A stretch of DNA of 64,000 nt from Antennarius striatus (Eukaryota; Chordata; Actinopteri; Lophiiformes; Antennariidae). Shown here piece after piece: positions 12,583 through 25,574 of this stretch. How positions within the stretch are numbered: the first letter of the stretch is position 1; every line of letters begins with the position of its first letter. Position numbers and translations under genes: made by a program. The stretch is taken from contig NC_090780.1 in NCBI RefSeq assembly GCF_040054535.1, positions 6,744,001-6,808,000 of the forward strand, read 5' to 3'. Below the pieces are notes generated by a model. That model had not been told where the DNA came from. It saw only the letters and a program-made list of their open reading frames with translations, and did not search any database.

Positions 12583-14720
12583 GCATTCAGGAGTCTGATG
12601 GAGAAAAACGCAAGCATCACAAATACTGACAGACTGAGGATTAGGCTAAAGACTGTCCACGGCTCTCTGGTCTTCTTCAACCAGGATGTCCCACTCACGC
12701 GTGCATCGGTGGCGCAAATCACTGCGCACTGAGGTGACGGCGATTCTACAAACAGTAATATGGAGAAGAAAAGGCAAATCCGTCACTTGATTTTAGCTTT
12801 ATTAAGTTTTAGGCACGAAAACATCAGGCTCCTGAGGATTTTATTTTCCTTTATTTTATAATGTGAATCTTTTATTAACTTAAAGTTTAAACTCCCTTCT
12901 GTGTGGGTTAAAAGAATGAAGCTCCACTGCTTAAGGTTTTCTGTCTCACCTCTTCATTTTATCAGCGTGTCGACAGTTACGAACAGTTAAAAAACAATGT
13001 GTGAACAAACATTTAGGTGTGGTGGATAGCGGTTCATCCATTTATTTCCTTTTTAAAGCAAGAATACAAGAATATAAACATTTGATTAACAGCTGATTTT
13101 TCTTCTTTATGTCAGCTCTGTGAACTTTTAAATGTAAGATAATTTATGTGTTTTCCTCTTAAACTAAAAGTTCTCTGGAAGTGAAACTGCTCCTAAACAC
13201 CACACAGATGGACCCACATCATGTGTGTGTTTGCCGTGTTGTCACAGAAAATCACAATCACTCCCTCCACATTTACAAGTCACAGTCCATGAATACAGGT
13301 AAACAACACAGAGACCCACGTGATCTTCACTTTTTCAATACTCTGAGCTCTGAACGTGATGTCATTTAGTTTGACATTCAATTGAATTTTAAAAGTTTAT
13401 TTAGGATCTTCAGCATGTCTCATACAGTATGTTGTAGTTCAATATTTCCAGCAGAAGAGGGAGATTATCCAATCCTTGTGGTTTTAGAACTGCAAGATTA
13501 ATCAATGAAACGTGTGGATAATTACCAGTGTTATTGCATAACTGTGAAGAGAAAACTTAAACTTAAACTTGTAGGATCTTCTCGGCAGCTCTGAAGCTCT
13601 AAAGGCCAGTGCTGCACAAGACACGTTTGAGTATTGTTCCCTTCAGGGTTCATAGAGTTTACCGTCTGTCACCCAAAGCTTCTGTACCACCTCTCAGCGC
13701 TGAAATTGGTTCTGAACAGTAATTTTGTTATAGTGCATGTCCTCATCCCCTCTTCTTGCCGCAGGTCCCCTTTGGCAACGTTCCCACCATCATCAATCCC
13801 AGCGGACCTGTGAGCGGTATTCCATTGCTCGACTGTCTCCTCCGGACGCCACTCTCCTCCAAACACAAATGTTTTGTCTTGATTGGAAGACTGGGTGGTG
13901 TCAGGCAAAGTTCAGTAAAGACATAAAACAGGTCTGTTTCTGTTTTTAGTTTTTTTTTTCTATCTTTCCAGATTTACCTACCAGATTTCTGCAATCTATC
14001 TTGACCTTATTCATATATAAACTCAAGGTGCTGAATCTTTGAGATCAATTCTCTGATCACAATCATGAGTAGGAAACATTTTGAATTTTTTTCTTTTTTG
14101 GTATATCTGAAGTTCAACATGATAAGAGCTATTAGAACAAGAAACACTCAGCATTTAAATGATTTTTCCTCAAGAAAAAAGACAGTTTTCAGATCAACCT
14201 CCTAATTTATATTCTTAAATTTACCAATTTGAAATGTAATCCACAAGCAGAGGTATACTGTTAGTGTGAAACTGTTAAATATTATTAGTCACTTTATTCA
14301 CACAGACATTTGAAAATAATTGGGTGTAAATCTGAAATCCAGTTAAATTTTGATGTGAGAAGAAGCTAAAATGTGAAAATGAAATTAACTTGCTCATTTA
14401 TAAATCAACGGGTTTATGTTGTGACCACATTATCCCTCTAGATAGCAGCATCTCTCAGAGATCAGCTCCCTCCTGTTTCAACACACTCCATTACTACTGT
14501 ATTACACCCACTCAGTAAAGTAAACCTGATGAAGCATTTGGACCTAACACTGAAAATGTTTTCAAAATTATTCAATGAGCTCAGCACATTTTCATATTCA
14601 TCTTTTAGAAATATTTCAGTAGTTTTGTGACTGAAGACCCTCATCTCTCCCATCACTCTTGGTGGCCAATCAAATTGTGTTATACCCACTCCATTGCCCA
14701 AAATATAGCCTGTTCTTTAT
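12583..14720. other. Intergenic, no recognisable gene
   Basis: No ORF here shows recognisable protein similarity, splice context or conserved motifs. Short ORFs at 13669-13949 are not supported. Confidence 0.5.
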
Positions 14721-14721
14721 G

Positions 14722-15045
14722 GGCTCATCTCTGGGCAGCGCTGCAGTGCAGTAAGAAGTACAGTATTGTCGCGTTACAGCAGAAAGTCCTGGGTTCAAAT
14801 TTGTTTGGTACTTGACAGTGGGACGTGTCTTGTCTCCATGTTTTCCCTCAGGCTTCCCCAGCTTCCTCCCACTACCAAAAAAACATGATACAAGTAAACT
14901 GGTGAGTGTGATTGGTTGTTTTTTTTTTTACGTGACCCTGTGATAAACTGGCAACTTTGTCAGGGCGTACCCTGCCTCCCACCCAGTGTCAGCTGGGATG
15001 AGCTCCAGCTCCCTCTCGACCGTAGAAAAACCCTCCAAGTTGGAC
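14722..15045 (+). repeat. Degenerate tRNA-derived SINE-like repeat
   Basis: A decayed version of the repeat seen at 23013, 23765 and 58451. It shares CCTGGGTTCAAAT (B-box region), CAGCTTCCTCCCAC, a block matching GTGATAAACTGGCAAC and GGGATGAGCTCCAGCTCCC. Confidence 0.6.
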
Positions 15046-15571
15046 CTTTAATCATGTGTGTGTTATCAGACAGTGAACAGAGAAGAGAAACCCACTAACT
15101 TTAATTCATCCTCTCTAACTTCCTTCCTGTTCTTGTTTGGTGGTGCAGCTCATAGATGTGTTTTAACAATTTAGAGTCATTGTTTTGTTGTGCATTCTTG
15201 TACCAAATGACCGATACCAGTTTTCATGTATAACACTAAATATTGAAAATATTTTAAGATGTATTAACCTAGAGAGTTTGTGAAAATTTCTAGTTTTGCT
15301 CAAGAAATGATTGTTATTTTAGCAAATAAATTATTCCTTTTTAAAATTATTTACATGAAACATAGTCAAAACCAAAAAAAAAAAAAATCCTGTTATATGA
15401 CTAAATATAAGGACACATTTGAAAGTAGCCCAACCAAAATGACCTCAAATTTATTCAAACTTGTTTATTTAAAATTCTCCTTAAACATTTTCCTCATGCG
15501 GGGGGTCCGCCCCTCATATCACCAACTGGAGTGACTTCCTGAAATGACTGATGAAATCATTTCTTCTGCTG

Positions 15572-15579
15572 TATAAAAG
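15572..15579 (+). promoter_or_regulatory. tubb1: TATA box of tubb1
   Basis: TATAAAAG lies 67 bp before the tubb1 start codon. A start site near 15600 would give a 5' UTR of about 40 nt. A TATA promoter fits tissue-restricted expression; the functional role is inferred. Confidence 0.65.
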
Positions 15580-15638
15580 AGTGGTCAGAAGACAGAGACC
15601 GATCGGAGACTCCCAGCTGCTACTGGTGCCTGATCATC

Positions 15639-18600
15639 ATGCGTGAAATTGTACATCTGCAAATTGGACAATGTGGCAACCAGATTGGCTCTAAGGTAAT
15701 AAAATGAAATCCTATTTCTACTGTATAAGTATCTTGGATGAAGCTTGAATTTGTTGATAATTTTGAGACATTTGTGTACAATATTCTGAATCGACGGCCT
15801 GGATCTAAACCACTGACGTCATACTGAAATAAATTTTCAAATCTTCACATCTCTTGAAACTTCAAATGACTGTTCTGAAGATTATGTGCCAATAACTTAT
15901 TTGGATGGCACTGAAGGAGAAAATGTTTTAACTTCAATATTTCTAAACATTAGTAACTATATTAAATTTTATTTAATTAAGTAGCCATGCTTTCCATAGC
16001 CATATGTGCTGTTCTTTCTCCAACGACAGTTGTGACATGGGGTGTTCCCTGTCAAGCATTAAGGGAAAAGATAAGGGCCATAGCACGGCTGACATGGGTG
16101 GGACATTTTTATCATGGCTAACACGAAAGAGAGAAAGTGAAGAAACTAAAGTTAAAGAAGAAGTTTTTTTAAAATGCCTCTACTGAAGTAGAAAACATGG
16201 CAGCTTCAAAGTTTTACAGTTACTTAGGATGTAGTAAGCACAAGACCAGGAGATGAAGATACCTTATTTAGTCTTTCAACTTCAAAATGAATAAGCAAAT
16301 ATGCCCTTCAAGACACACCCATTAGGAGAGAGGAGGATAGTTAGGGCAGTAATGCAAAAAATATATACTGCCCACCTGCATTAAAAAAAAATCTTCCAAC
16401 ACAAATGTCCACAAAGAAAACAACCCCGTGAAGCTCTGGAGATAAAGAGAATCATTTGAAAACACTGTCATATGTTAATAGTCTGGGGAATTTATTTCAT
16501 TTGTTAAATGGTTTTAAAAAATGAAAATTTAGACCTAGAATGTATCAGTGTGTTTTCTGACATAATTCGATGACCAACATCTTGGTTTTCTGTATAGTTT
16601 TGGGAAGTGATCAGTGAAGAACATGGGCTGAATGCGATCGGCCTCTACGAAGGAGATAGTGACCTCCAGCTGGAGAGGGTCAACGTCTACTTCAATGAGG
16701 CATATGGTACTTATCCAGTTGTTATTATTAATAATACTGTATTGCTCTTAAACTTGGCATGAGTTTGTGATGCCTATTGCTGGTGTTTTTTGTAATACAT
16801 CTTGTTTGCAGGTGGTAAATTTGTCCCAAGGGCCTTGCTTGTTGACTTGGAGCCTGGTACAATGGACAGCATCAGAGGAAGCCGCATCGGAGCTCTTTTT
16901 AGGCCAGACAACTTTATCCATGGTGAGACAAAAGAATACAGTCCTGCTATGGAATCCCTGCTAAGACTTTAGTTCTTTTTGTGGTTACACATAATATTTT
17001 ATGATTATGTAGAAGTGGGAAGATATCACTAATTCACTTACATTCATGGTATGTAATGCTATGGTTACAAATCAATCAATCAATTAATCAAGTTTTATTT
17101 ATATAGCGCTTAATCACGGCGACGGATATTTCAAAGCGCTTTAACAGACAGAAAAACCCAACTGAACCCTCCAGAGCAAGCATAAGAAACAGTGGCGGAA
17201 AAAAACTCCCTCGTGGGAGGAAGAAACTCTGGGCAGGACCCAAACTCTTTGGGGCGACCAGTTGGGTGGAAAAGAAATAGAAGGAAGATAAGGACAGGGT
17301 AAGAGAAAGAGAGCCATGGAGAGAGTGGTAGATAGGCCAGATAGAGTCAGTGTCTTTATGGTTACATTTAGATGATGTGATGCAGGCGAGAAAGTCAGGT
17401 TGCATTCACTGACTCCTGGGTTGTTGCCTTCAATACATGTTCCCCATCATGTAGTTGGTAAATTCAAGGCACAATTACAGCTGCATGGATGACTGTATGG
17501 TGGCACGGAGGAAAAAAGGCAGCAGGACCCCAGCTGATGGATTGATAAGGGGTAATACAGCTGGACTTGGAAGAGCAGGTCTACAGCGGACAGATAGATG
17601 AGGGGTGATACTGGTGGGCTTGGGGGAGCAGGTCCACAGCGGATGGTCCACAGTGGATGGGTGGATGAGGGGTGAACCTGAGAAAACCAGTAAGGACATA
17701 GAGCACAGGACTCCAGGACAGAAGTTGAGTTAGTAGGGTGTGATTGGAGACTAGGGGAGTGAGCTTGGAGAGGAGTAGGAGCAACAGAAAGGGTCAGAGA
17801 GAAGGAGGAGGAGAGAGGAGCTCAGTGAGTCTGGATGTTGAGTCTCCAGCAGTGTAGGTCTATAAGAAAAAAACTTAGCAGCCTAAGCTGCCTTAATTTC
17901 TTTTTCTTTGAAAAAGAAATGTTTTAAGTCTAGTCTTAAATAGTGAGAGGGTGTCAGCCTCCCGAATTGAGGGAGGGAGGTAGTTCCACGATAGAGGGGC
18001 TTGATAGCTAAAGGCTCTAGCCCCCGTCCTACTTTTATATATTCTAGGAATCACCAGTGGGCCAATATGTTGAGAGCGTAATGCTCTAGATGGATTATAT
18101 GGAACTAAAAGTTCCTTGAAAAAGGTCAGTGTCTGGCCATGAAGGGTTTTGTAAGTGAGGAGGAGTATTTTAAAATCTATCCTAGCTTTCACAGGAAGCC
18201 AGTGCAGAGAAGCCAACACAGGTTTAAATATAGTCTTTGGTACTGGTCCTGGTCAGAAGCATTCAGCAGCATTCTCGATTAGTTGAAGTGTCTTCAGTAA
18301 CTTTTTCAGTCAGCCTGAAAAAGTGAGTTACAGTAATCTAGTCTGGAAGTAATGAAAGCATGGATTAATTTTTCGGCATCATTCCGTTTTAAAATATGCC
18401 TGATTTTAGCAATGTTTCGGAGATGGAAAAAGGTTGTTCTATAAACCTGTTTTATGTGTGTGTTAAATGACAGATCCTGATTAAAGATGACACCTAGGTT
18501 CCTCCCAGTGGTTTTGGCCTCAAAAGTAATGCCATCCAAGGCTATTAGGTCACTGGGCACTACATCCCTAATGGATTTTGGGCCGAGCACAATGACCTCA

Positions 18601-21600
18601 GTTTAACCAGAATTTTAGATTCAAAAGTTATTGATCATCCAACCTTTAATCTCTTTGATACACACCTGTAATTTGCCCAACTGATTGAATTCATCAGGTT
18701 TAATCGAGAGATACAATTGCGTATCATCGGCATAACAATGGAAGTTGATGAAGTGTTTCCTTATCAAATTACCTAGAGGAAGCATGTATAAGATAAACAA
18801 TATTGTACTAAGAACTGAGCCTTGAGGAACTCCATAGCTAACTGTAGTAGACATGGAGGAGTTGTAATTAACGTTGACAAACTGGGATTGGTCAGTTAAA
18901 TACGACTTAAACCACATCAATGCTGATCCCTTAGTACCAATTGTTTTCTCCCGCCGTGCCAAATGAATATTGTGGTCAGTTGTGTCAAAAGCTGCACTAA
19001 GATCCAAGAGAACCAGTATAGAAACTAGTCCTCTGTCTGAAGCAGTTAGTAGGTCGTTGCTAACCTTGACAAGTTCCATTTCCATGCTATGATGTTCCCT
19101 AAAACCTGACTGGAAATTCTCAAATAAACTGTTGGATTTAAGGAAATCACATAACTGATTAGCGACTATTTTCTCCAAGATATTAGATAAAAATGGGTGA
19201 TTTGATATGGGTCAATAATTATTTAGAAGAGCAGGGTCCAGGTTAAATTTTTTGAGAAGTGGCTTGATTACAGATACTTTAAATGACCGTGGTACATATC
19301 CAGTTGATAATGACAGGTAAATTATATTAAGGAAGTGGTTGTAAAGGTAAGGCTTTTTTGATGAGTTTTGTTGGAATTGAATCTAACAGACAGGAAGATG
19401 GTTTTACTGAGGAGACTATTTTAATCAGCTGACTGATCTATATTGGAGAAAAGACATCCATAGAACCAAAGGGTTCAGGAGTCAGCTGTGTGTTTTCCAG
19501 ATCTAAGTTATCTAAAGAAGGACTAGAGTTGGTGGAGAACAGGACGCTATTAATTTTGTCTCCGACGAGCAGGATCTCATTATTGAAAAAATTGATAAAA
19601 TCATTGCTGTGGAGACTTGATGGAATACTACGCTCATATGCACTGTGGTTGTTTGTCAGTCTAGATACAGTACTGAACAAGAATCTGTAATTGTTTTTAT
19701 TGTACTCGATTAATGATGAATAATAGGCTGATCTAGCAGAACAAAGAGCCTTCCTGTATTTATGTACACTATCTTGCCGCGCAGAGCGGTGTTCTCCTAG
19801 TTTAGTAGAAAGCTAAGTTTTCGGGAATGCTCCTTCAATTGGTGGCTATGAGAAATAAACCAGGGAGCTCGCATCCCCTGTTTTATAGTCTTATTTTTTA
19901 GTGGAGCAAATAAATCTAAGGTTTTTCGCGGAGAGTCTGTTTTATTGTCAACAACCTCATTAATTTGAGATGGACTAACATTAACTGAGTTCAGAAAGAG
20001 CTGTGTAGTTCAGCTGCGGGACTAAATTAAGCATATGTCTCCTAAAAGCTGAAAGAAGGATTTCTTCTTGCATGGTAGTTATACAAGATAGGTTTAAATT
20101 AGGTGGATTGAGATTATATACAATTTTAACCTTCTAATAAGAAACACTTCCCAGTGTTGGATGACTACAGTCTCTATTTCCAGCTGTAGTGGAAATGTTT
20201 GCAAAGTCTGTTAAAGTGGACCCCAATTTTAACAAATAGAAGAACATGTAAAATACATTATATGTAAAAATGAAAAAAATATTTTAAAAACATCACCTGA
20301 AAGTGATTCGAGAGCACTGAAGTATTAAATGAGAATGGAAATATATTGAGTGACAACAGTAAGATCAGAATCTTTGAAATGATACAGTTCTCCATTCATC
20401 TATCAACTTCTCATTAGTGCCACAGATACTGGTATGTTTCATTCAAGTCAGGGATGGAGTTTTATTTTGACATTACAGGAAACTCTGGAGCTGGGAATAA
20501 CTGGGCGAAGGGCCACTACACCGAAGGAGCGGAGCTGGTGGAGCAGGTGATGGACGGGGTGAGGCACGAGAGCGAGAGTTGTGACTGCCTGCAGGGCTTC
20601 CAGCTGGTTCACTCTCTGGGGGGCGGCACCGGCTCTGGCATGGGAACACTCCTCATCAACAAGATCCGAGAGGAGTATCCAGATCGTATCATGAACACCT
20701 TCAGCATCATGCCCTCTCCTAAGGTCTCAGACACGGTGGTGGAGCCCTATAACGCCACCCTGTCTGTCCACCAGCTCCTGGAGAACACGGACTTGACCTT
20801 CTGCATCGACAACGAGGCGCTCTACGACATCTGTTTCCGCACGCTGAAACTGACCACGCCCACTTATGGGGACCTCAACCACCTGGTCTGCATGACCATG
20901 AGCGGGGTGACCACCTCGCTGAGGTTCCCTGGACAGCTCAATGCAGATCTGAGGAAGTTGGCTGTCAACATGGTTCCTTTCCCTCGCCTCCACTTCTTTA
21001 TGCCAGGCTTTGCACCCCTGACGGCCCGCTGTAGCCAACAGTATCGAGCCCTCACAGTACCTGAGCTCACCCAGCAAATGTTTGATGCCCGAAACATGAT
21101 GACAGCATGTGACCCAAGGCGGGGGCGTTACCTAACAGTTGCTGGCATATTCCGTGGCCAGATGTCTACTAAGGAAGTTGATGAACAGATGCTTGCAATG
21201 CAGCAGAAGAACAGCAACCACTTTGTGGAGTGGATCCCCCACAACGTCAAGGTTGCTGTATGCGACATCCCGCCCAGAGGCCTGAAAATGGCCTCCACCT
21301 TCATAGGCAATAACACGGCCATTCAAGAGGTGTTCCGCCGGGTGGGTGAGCAGTTCTCTCTGATGTTCAGGAGAAAGGCTTTCCTTCACTGGTATACAGG
21401 AGAAGGTATGGATGAAATGGAGTTCACTGAAGCAGAGAGCAACCTCAACGACCTGGTGTCAGAGTACCAACAGTACCAAGATGCGACCGCAGAGCTCGAC
21501 TGGGAAGCAGAGATCGAAGAGGAAGAGGAGCCGCCCTTGTCATTACCAACTACAAAGCTTCCATCTCGAGCTGAAGTTAAACTGGAAAACAAAGACACTG

Positions 21601-21611
21601 TAGATGAGTAG
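15639..21611 (+). CDS. tubb1: Beta-tubulin, divergent TUBB1-like (4 exons)
   Basis: Beta-tubulin polymerises with alpha-tubulin into microtubules and hydrolyses GTP. Coding exons are 15639-15695, 16598-16706, 16812-16922 and 20479-21611, the standard vertebrate beta-tubulin structure (57, 109, 111 bp and one large exon), all with GT-AG junctions. The product is 469 aa. It starts [19 protein letters not shown]; the MREI start is the tetrapeptide used in tubulin mRNA autoregulation. The glycine-rich GTP loop GGGTGSGMG and other core motifs are intact. Divergence from the standard isotypes ([31 protein letters not shown]) and its neighbour prelid3b, which lies next to TUBB1 in mammals, support tubb1, known in mammals from the platelet marginal band. 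The C-terminal tail is long and contains lysines. Intron 3 (3.6 kb) carries an antisense L2 LINE. Confidence 0.92.
17071..20100 (-). mobile_element. L2-type LINE in tubb1 intron 3, antisense
   Basis: On the minus strand the order is: a pre-RT segment (about 19680-19438), reverse transcriptase (19178-18621) with [34 protein letters not shown] and the catalytic [13 protein letters not shown], then 18590-18306 ([19 protein letters not shown]), the C-terminal block [20 protein letters not shown] (18219-17893), and a 3' end GCGCTATATAAATAAAACTT followed by TGATTGATT repeats near 17071. The YADD catalytic box is intact. The endonuclease is missing or decayed and stops divide the frame, so the copy is dead. 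The right (5') boundary is approximate. Confidence 0.85.
18621..19178 (-). pseudogene. L2 reverse transcriptase core
   Basis: A 185-codon open stretch with the RT motifs [20 protein letters not shown] and YADDTQLY. It is the best preserved part of the L2 copy, antisense to tubb1. Confidence 0.8.
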
Positions 21612-21881
21612 AAGACGGGGCATAGAGTGCTGTGTGCAAGTGGACAGCTTGTTGTATGGTAGGAAAAATGTTTGCATGAAAAGGAACTCTTACTTTGTAG
21701 TTGGATTCATTCCTATGGTTGATTTAGCAAGCTTTTACTTGACGAAAAGTCATTTGACATTGTTTTTGCTGTATTTGTCCAATGTGTCTGTAAGCGTGTA
21801 CATCTGTTTTTAATTATAAGTTTTATCTTTTATAGAAAACACTTTTAAAATCATGGGAATTGTTCATGTACCAGCTCAATA

Positions 21882-21950
21882 TAGATAGATAGATAGATAG
21901 ATATATACTTTAATGATCCCAAGGGAAATTCAGGACACATATAAACTGAG
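21882..21950 (-). repeat. LINE 3' tail remnant with (GATA)n
   Basis: GATAGATAGATAGATATATACTTTAATGATCCCAAGGGAAATTCAGG is the reverse of the Rex1-type 3' end (GAATTTCCC...GGGATCATTAAAGT plus ATCT repeats). It sits in the tubb1 3' flank. Confidence 0.6.
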
Positions 21951-22097
21951 AAATAATAATTTTTAAAAAAAATATCTCTTTCAGAGCCACAGTAAATGTT
22001 GCATGGTGTTTTGTATCTATGCTTATGGTGATTAAAAACAGAAAAACCAATGATTTTTTTTTTAAAGCTTCATTACAAGACTGAAAATACCATTAGT

Positions 22098-22103
22098 AAT
22101 AAA
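22098..22103 (+). terminator. tubb1: Candidate polyadenylation signal of tubb1
   Basis: AATAAA about 490 bp after the stop codon. It is the first canonical hexamer I noticed downstream. Confidence 0.4.
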
Positions 22104-22428
22104 CTAAAGTCAGCTGCAGTGATGGACAACACTCTGCCAGCACAGTGACAGTGATACCTGCTGTTGTGACTCTGCTGTCACACAACTTCCTTCTGCTGGT
22201 ACAAGTCTGGGTCAGAAAGATTACACATAACTTGACCAGAGTGTCTTAAATTTGAGATAAGCACACGACATGGCAATGTTGCTGGACTCCTGTCAACTAG
22301 AGTAACCGATAAAGACGTACAGTATGTAACCCACACTTTACTGATTATTGTGACAGATGCAGTCTAACCTCAGAGACCAATTCAATTGAAGTTACAAGGT
22401 GGTCAAAAAGACAGCAGTCACACAACGT

Positions 22429-22604
<176 letters not shown>

Positions 22605-23571
22605 TGAAGCAAAGTCCAAAGCTTCTTTATTCCGTGGGTTCTTGTTATTGAGGTAAAGTAGGAGACTTACACGATCGTCATAAGTTTAAAAGTTTATTCC
22701 TGACAGCAAGTCTAAAACAGATATCCGGGCTCTCCCACATTCCCTGACTGCCGTTATTACACGGGTCTTACATCAGACGCAGGTGAAGAAGAGAAAATTC
22801 TATTTTGGCCCGGTCAAATTTAAACAATTCAGATTAAGAATATGCATGAGGGGATGTGGTGTCTTCTGGACCAATCTGATCGTGACAGGTTTTCGTCCGC
22901 ATCTTCTCGACGTAATTTCCGTGTCCGGTCTCATCCTGTAAACAATCCTGCCTACTTCCTGATCACCCCATAAGTGTGAAGACTTCCATAAAGGGAACTG
23001 TTACCTTGGGTGGGGCTGCACGGTGGCGCAGTGATTAGCGCTGCCGCCTCACAACACGGGTTCGATTCCCGCTCTCTGCGGAGTTCTATACTCTCCCCGT
23101 GTCTGTGTGGGTTGTCTCCGGGTTCTCCGGCTTCCTCCCACCTCCAAAAGCATGCGCTTCAGGTTGATAGGCCGTCCCAAATTGCCCGTAGGAATGAGTG
23201 TGTGTGTGCTTGGTTGTATGTCTTTGTGTGTGTCTCCGCGGTGCACTGGCGTTGTGCCCGGAGTGTCCCCCGCCACACGCCCTATGCCGCCGAGATAGGC
23301 TCCAGCTCCCCGTGACCCGCTGCGGCGAATATAGCGGTGGTAATCTCTGACGATGACTGACTGACTGATCTTGGGTGTGTGTGTGTGTGTTCAAATGTGT
23401 ACAGACTTCCAGGATGTGAGAAGATTAGATGAGTTCTGTGAGCTCTGTGTGAACCGGGATAGGGTTTAAATGTCTGCAAAGAGTAAATGAGTGTGTTATT
23501 AAAGTTGACTACTATGAAGCTAGCAAAATAGCATTAGCAAATAGCATGTGTATAATGTCTAAATCTCTTCA
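22605..23571 (-). repeat. Solo LTR, copy B, split by a SINE
   Basis: On the plus strand it begins TGAAGCAAAGTCC and ends AAATCTCTTCA (TG...CA), homologous to copy A at 11733-12582. There is no internal retroviral sequence on either side. ATAG lies on both flanks, but because the insertion is in a GATA repeat the duplication length cannot be fixed. The SINE at 23013-23369 interrupts it. Confidence 0.8.
23013..23369 (+). repeat. tRNA-derived SINE 1 (inside solo LTR)
   Basis: The 5' part has a tRNA-like A box (TGGCGCAGTGATTAGCGC) and B box (GGTTCGATTCC), and the body has TCCGGCTTCCTCCCACCTCC and ATAGGCTCCAGCTCCC. It is flanked by an 8-bp direct repeat CTTGGGTG at 23005-23012 and 23370-23377. 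The family is common in fish, but I cannot give its database name. Confidence 0.85.
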
Positions 23572-23764
23572 ATAGATAGATAGACTTTATCCCAAACTGG
23601 GAAATTTAAATTTTACAGTAGCATTTAAATATATGAACAGACAGAAACAGGGAAAAGTTATATTTAAAAAAAAATTAAGATAATAGGGAAAAGGAATAAT
23701 AATAACAAAAGTACACAAGCATGGCAGGCATTAAGTTATAAATAAGTGTGGCACTCTGTGGCCA

Positions 23765-24091
23765 GGGCGGCACGGTGGCGCAGTGGTTAGCGCTGTCGCC
23801 TCACAACACGGCGGACCCGGGTTTGAGTCCCGCTCTGTGTGGAGTTCTCTCCGGGTTCTCCGGCTTCCTCCCACCTCCAAAAGCATGCGCTTCAGGTTGA
23901 TTGACCGGTCCCAAATTGCCTGTAGGAGTGAGTGTGTGTGTGAGTGGTTGTATGTCTTTGTGTGTGGTTCCGCGGTGCACTGGTTCGTGCCCGGAGTGTC
24001 CCCCGCCTCACGCCCTATGCCACTGGGATAGGCTCCAGCTCCCTGTGACCCGCTGCGGGGGATGTAGCGGTGGTAATATGAAAATGACTGA
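23765..24091 (+). repeat. tRNA-derived SINE 2 (inside Rex1-like 3' region)
   Basis: Same family as the copy at 23013, with A box TGGCGCAGTGGTTAGCGC and B box region GGGTTTGAGTCCC. It is flanked by an 11-bp direct repeat CTCTGTGGCCA at 23754-23764 and 24092-24102. Confidence 0.88.
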
Positions 24092-24743
24092 CTCTGTGGC
24101 CATACACAGGATCTAATGAAAGCCATATCTAAAACCTCAGACTGGTGGAACTCTATCTGATATTTTAGAGCTGTTGTATAGAGTGATGGCTTGTGGCAGG
24201 AATGACTTCCTGTACCTGTCCTTTCGACAGCGGAGCTGTAGCAGTCTATTGGAGAAGGAGGTCCATTGTCCATCCAGTGTGTGGTGGAGAGGGTGAACGG
24301 GGTTAACAGTTAGTTCAGAGTCCTCTCCACCACAGCCTCCACAGTGTAACAGTTTGTTTAGGGTCCTCCTCTCCACCACAGCCTCCGCAGTGTCCAGACC
24401 ACAGCCAATCACAGAGTCAGCCTTCCTTATTTGTTGGTATCGCTGGTCTGATGCTGCTCACCTAGCAGACCATGGAAAAGAAGAGTACACTGGCCACAAC
24501 AGACCGATAGAAAATCTCCAACATCTTGCTGCATACAATGAAGGATCTCAGCTTCTGTTGTTGATCTTCACACACAAGTACTTGTAGTCCTCCACCTCCT
24601 CTACATCCTCTCCCAGGTTGTGTAATGGTTGTGGCATGCTCCTCTTCTTCCTGAAGTTGATCACCATCTCTGGTCTTGCTAACATTCAACCTCAGGTGAT
24701 TGGCTCCAACCCACTCCACAAAGTCATCTACCACAGCTCTGTA

Positions 24744-25574
24744 CAGGTAGTCGCCGACTTACGACCGCGATTGGGACCGACAGATCGGTCGTAACTCGAC
24801 TTGGTCGTAAATCGACTCTTAAGTAAAAATTAAATCCAGCAGCGCTGGTACTTGGCTGGGGGTCGTCTGGATTGTCAGCTGGGGCAGCGTGTGGGTTGGT
24901 GGGAGCGGGAGACGATCTTTTCATAATCATTGTGAGCTTTGTCTGAATTGTTCGTTTTTCTCCTCATAAATTTCACGATATGGACGGAAAGCGTCGTTTG
25001 CCATCCGTTCAATCCTTGCAAATGTTTCTATGTTCTATGTCCATTTCTTCAAAGTGTGCACGGAGTTTATTTAACAGGGAAAAGCCTTCTGACAAGCCTT
25101 TGGTGGTGAACATTTTTTCTGTTTCCTCCTCTTCTTTCTCTGCTTCTCTTCTCTCTTCTTCTTCCACTCTTTCTTCTTCCAGCGCGATCAGTTCTTCATA
25201 CAGCGCGATCATTCGTGAGTTCTCCAAGGAGAGGTTTTTTGCCAGTTTCACTATTTTCTCCCAAATCTGATCAAGTTCTTCGTCACTTTCAAATCCAGCA
25301 GAAGAGTTCACGTAACGCTTGACAGTTTTCCCATACGCCATTCATACATTTCTCCGTCACAGCCTCCTAAGCAGCCCAGCCCATCAGTAGTGGGCTGGGT
25401 TATTGATCTCACGGTGTGACTGAACAGCGTGTGTGCGCCGTGGGGACTGGAGAGAGCGCGGGAGCCTCAGAGCGTTAGTACTGTGGCTGGAGGGAATGCC
25501 CGCATTACCCGGACATTGTGGTCGTAAAGTCGATCGGTCGTAAGTTGCATAGGTCGTAAGTCGGCGACTACCTG
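24744..25574 (-). mobile_element. Pogo/Tigger-like non-autonomous DNA transposon
   Basis: Both ends carry the same 23-bp inverted repeat beginning CAGGTAGTCGCCGACTTACG, flanked by TA at 24742-24743 and 25575-25576. Inside, the minus strand encodes an acidic coiled-coil-like piece (25341-25009, EELIALEEERVEEEERREAE, LLNKLRAHFEEMD) and, in another frame, RMANDAFRPYREIYEEKNEQ and later PQPSTSAA. This resembles the C-terminal tail of Tigger/pogo transposases; the DNA-binding and DDE domains are absent. Subterminal regions hold several GGTCGTAA repeats. Confidence 0.75.

Noticed and set aside
20727-21389. Minus-strand ORFs inside tubb1 exon 4
   Set aside because: Shadows of the conserved tubulin frame.
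23030-23100. A functional tRNA gene from A-box and B-box sequences in SINEs
   Set aside because: The boxes are part of repeated SINE heads; no cloverleaf with acceptor stem pairing was evident.
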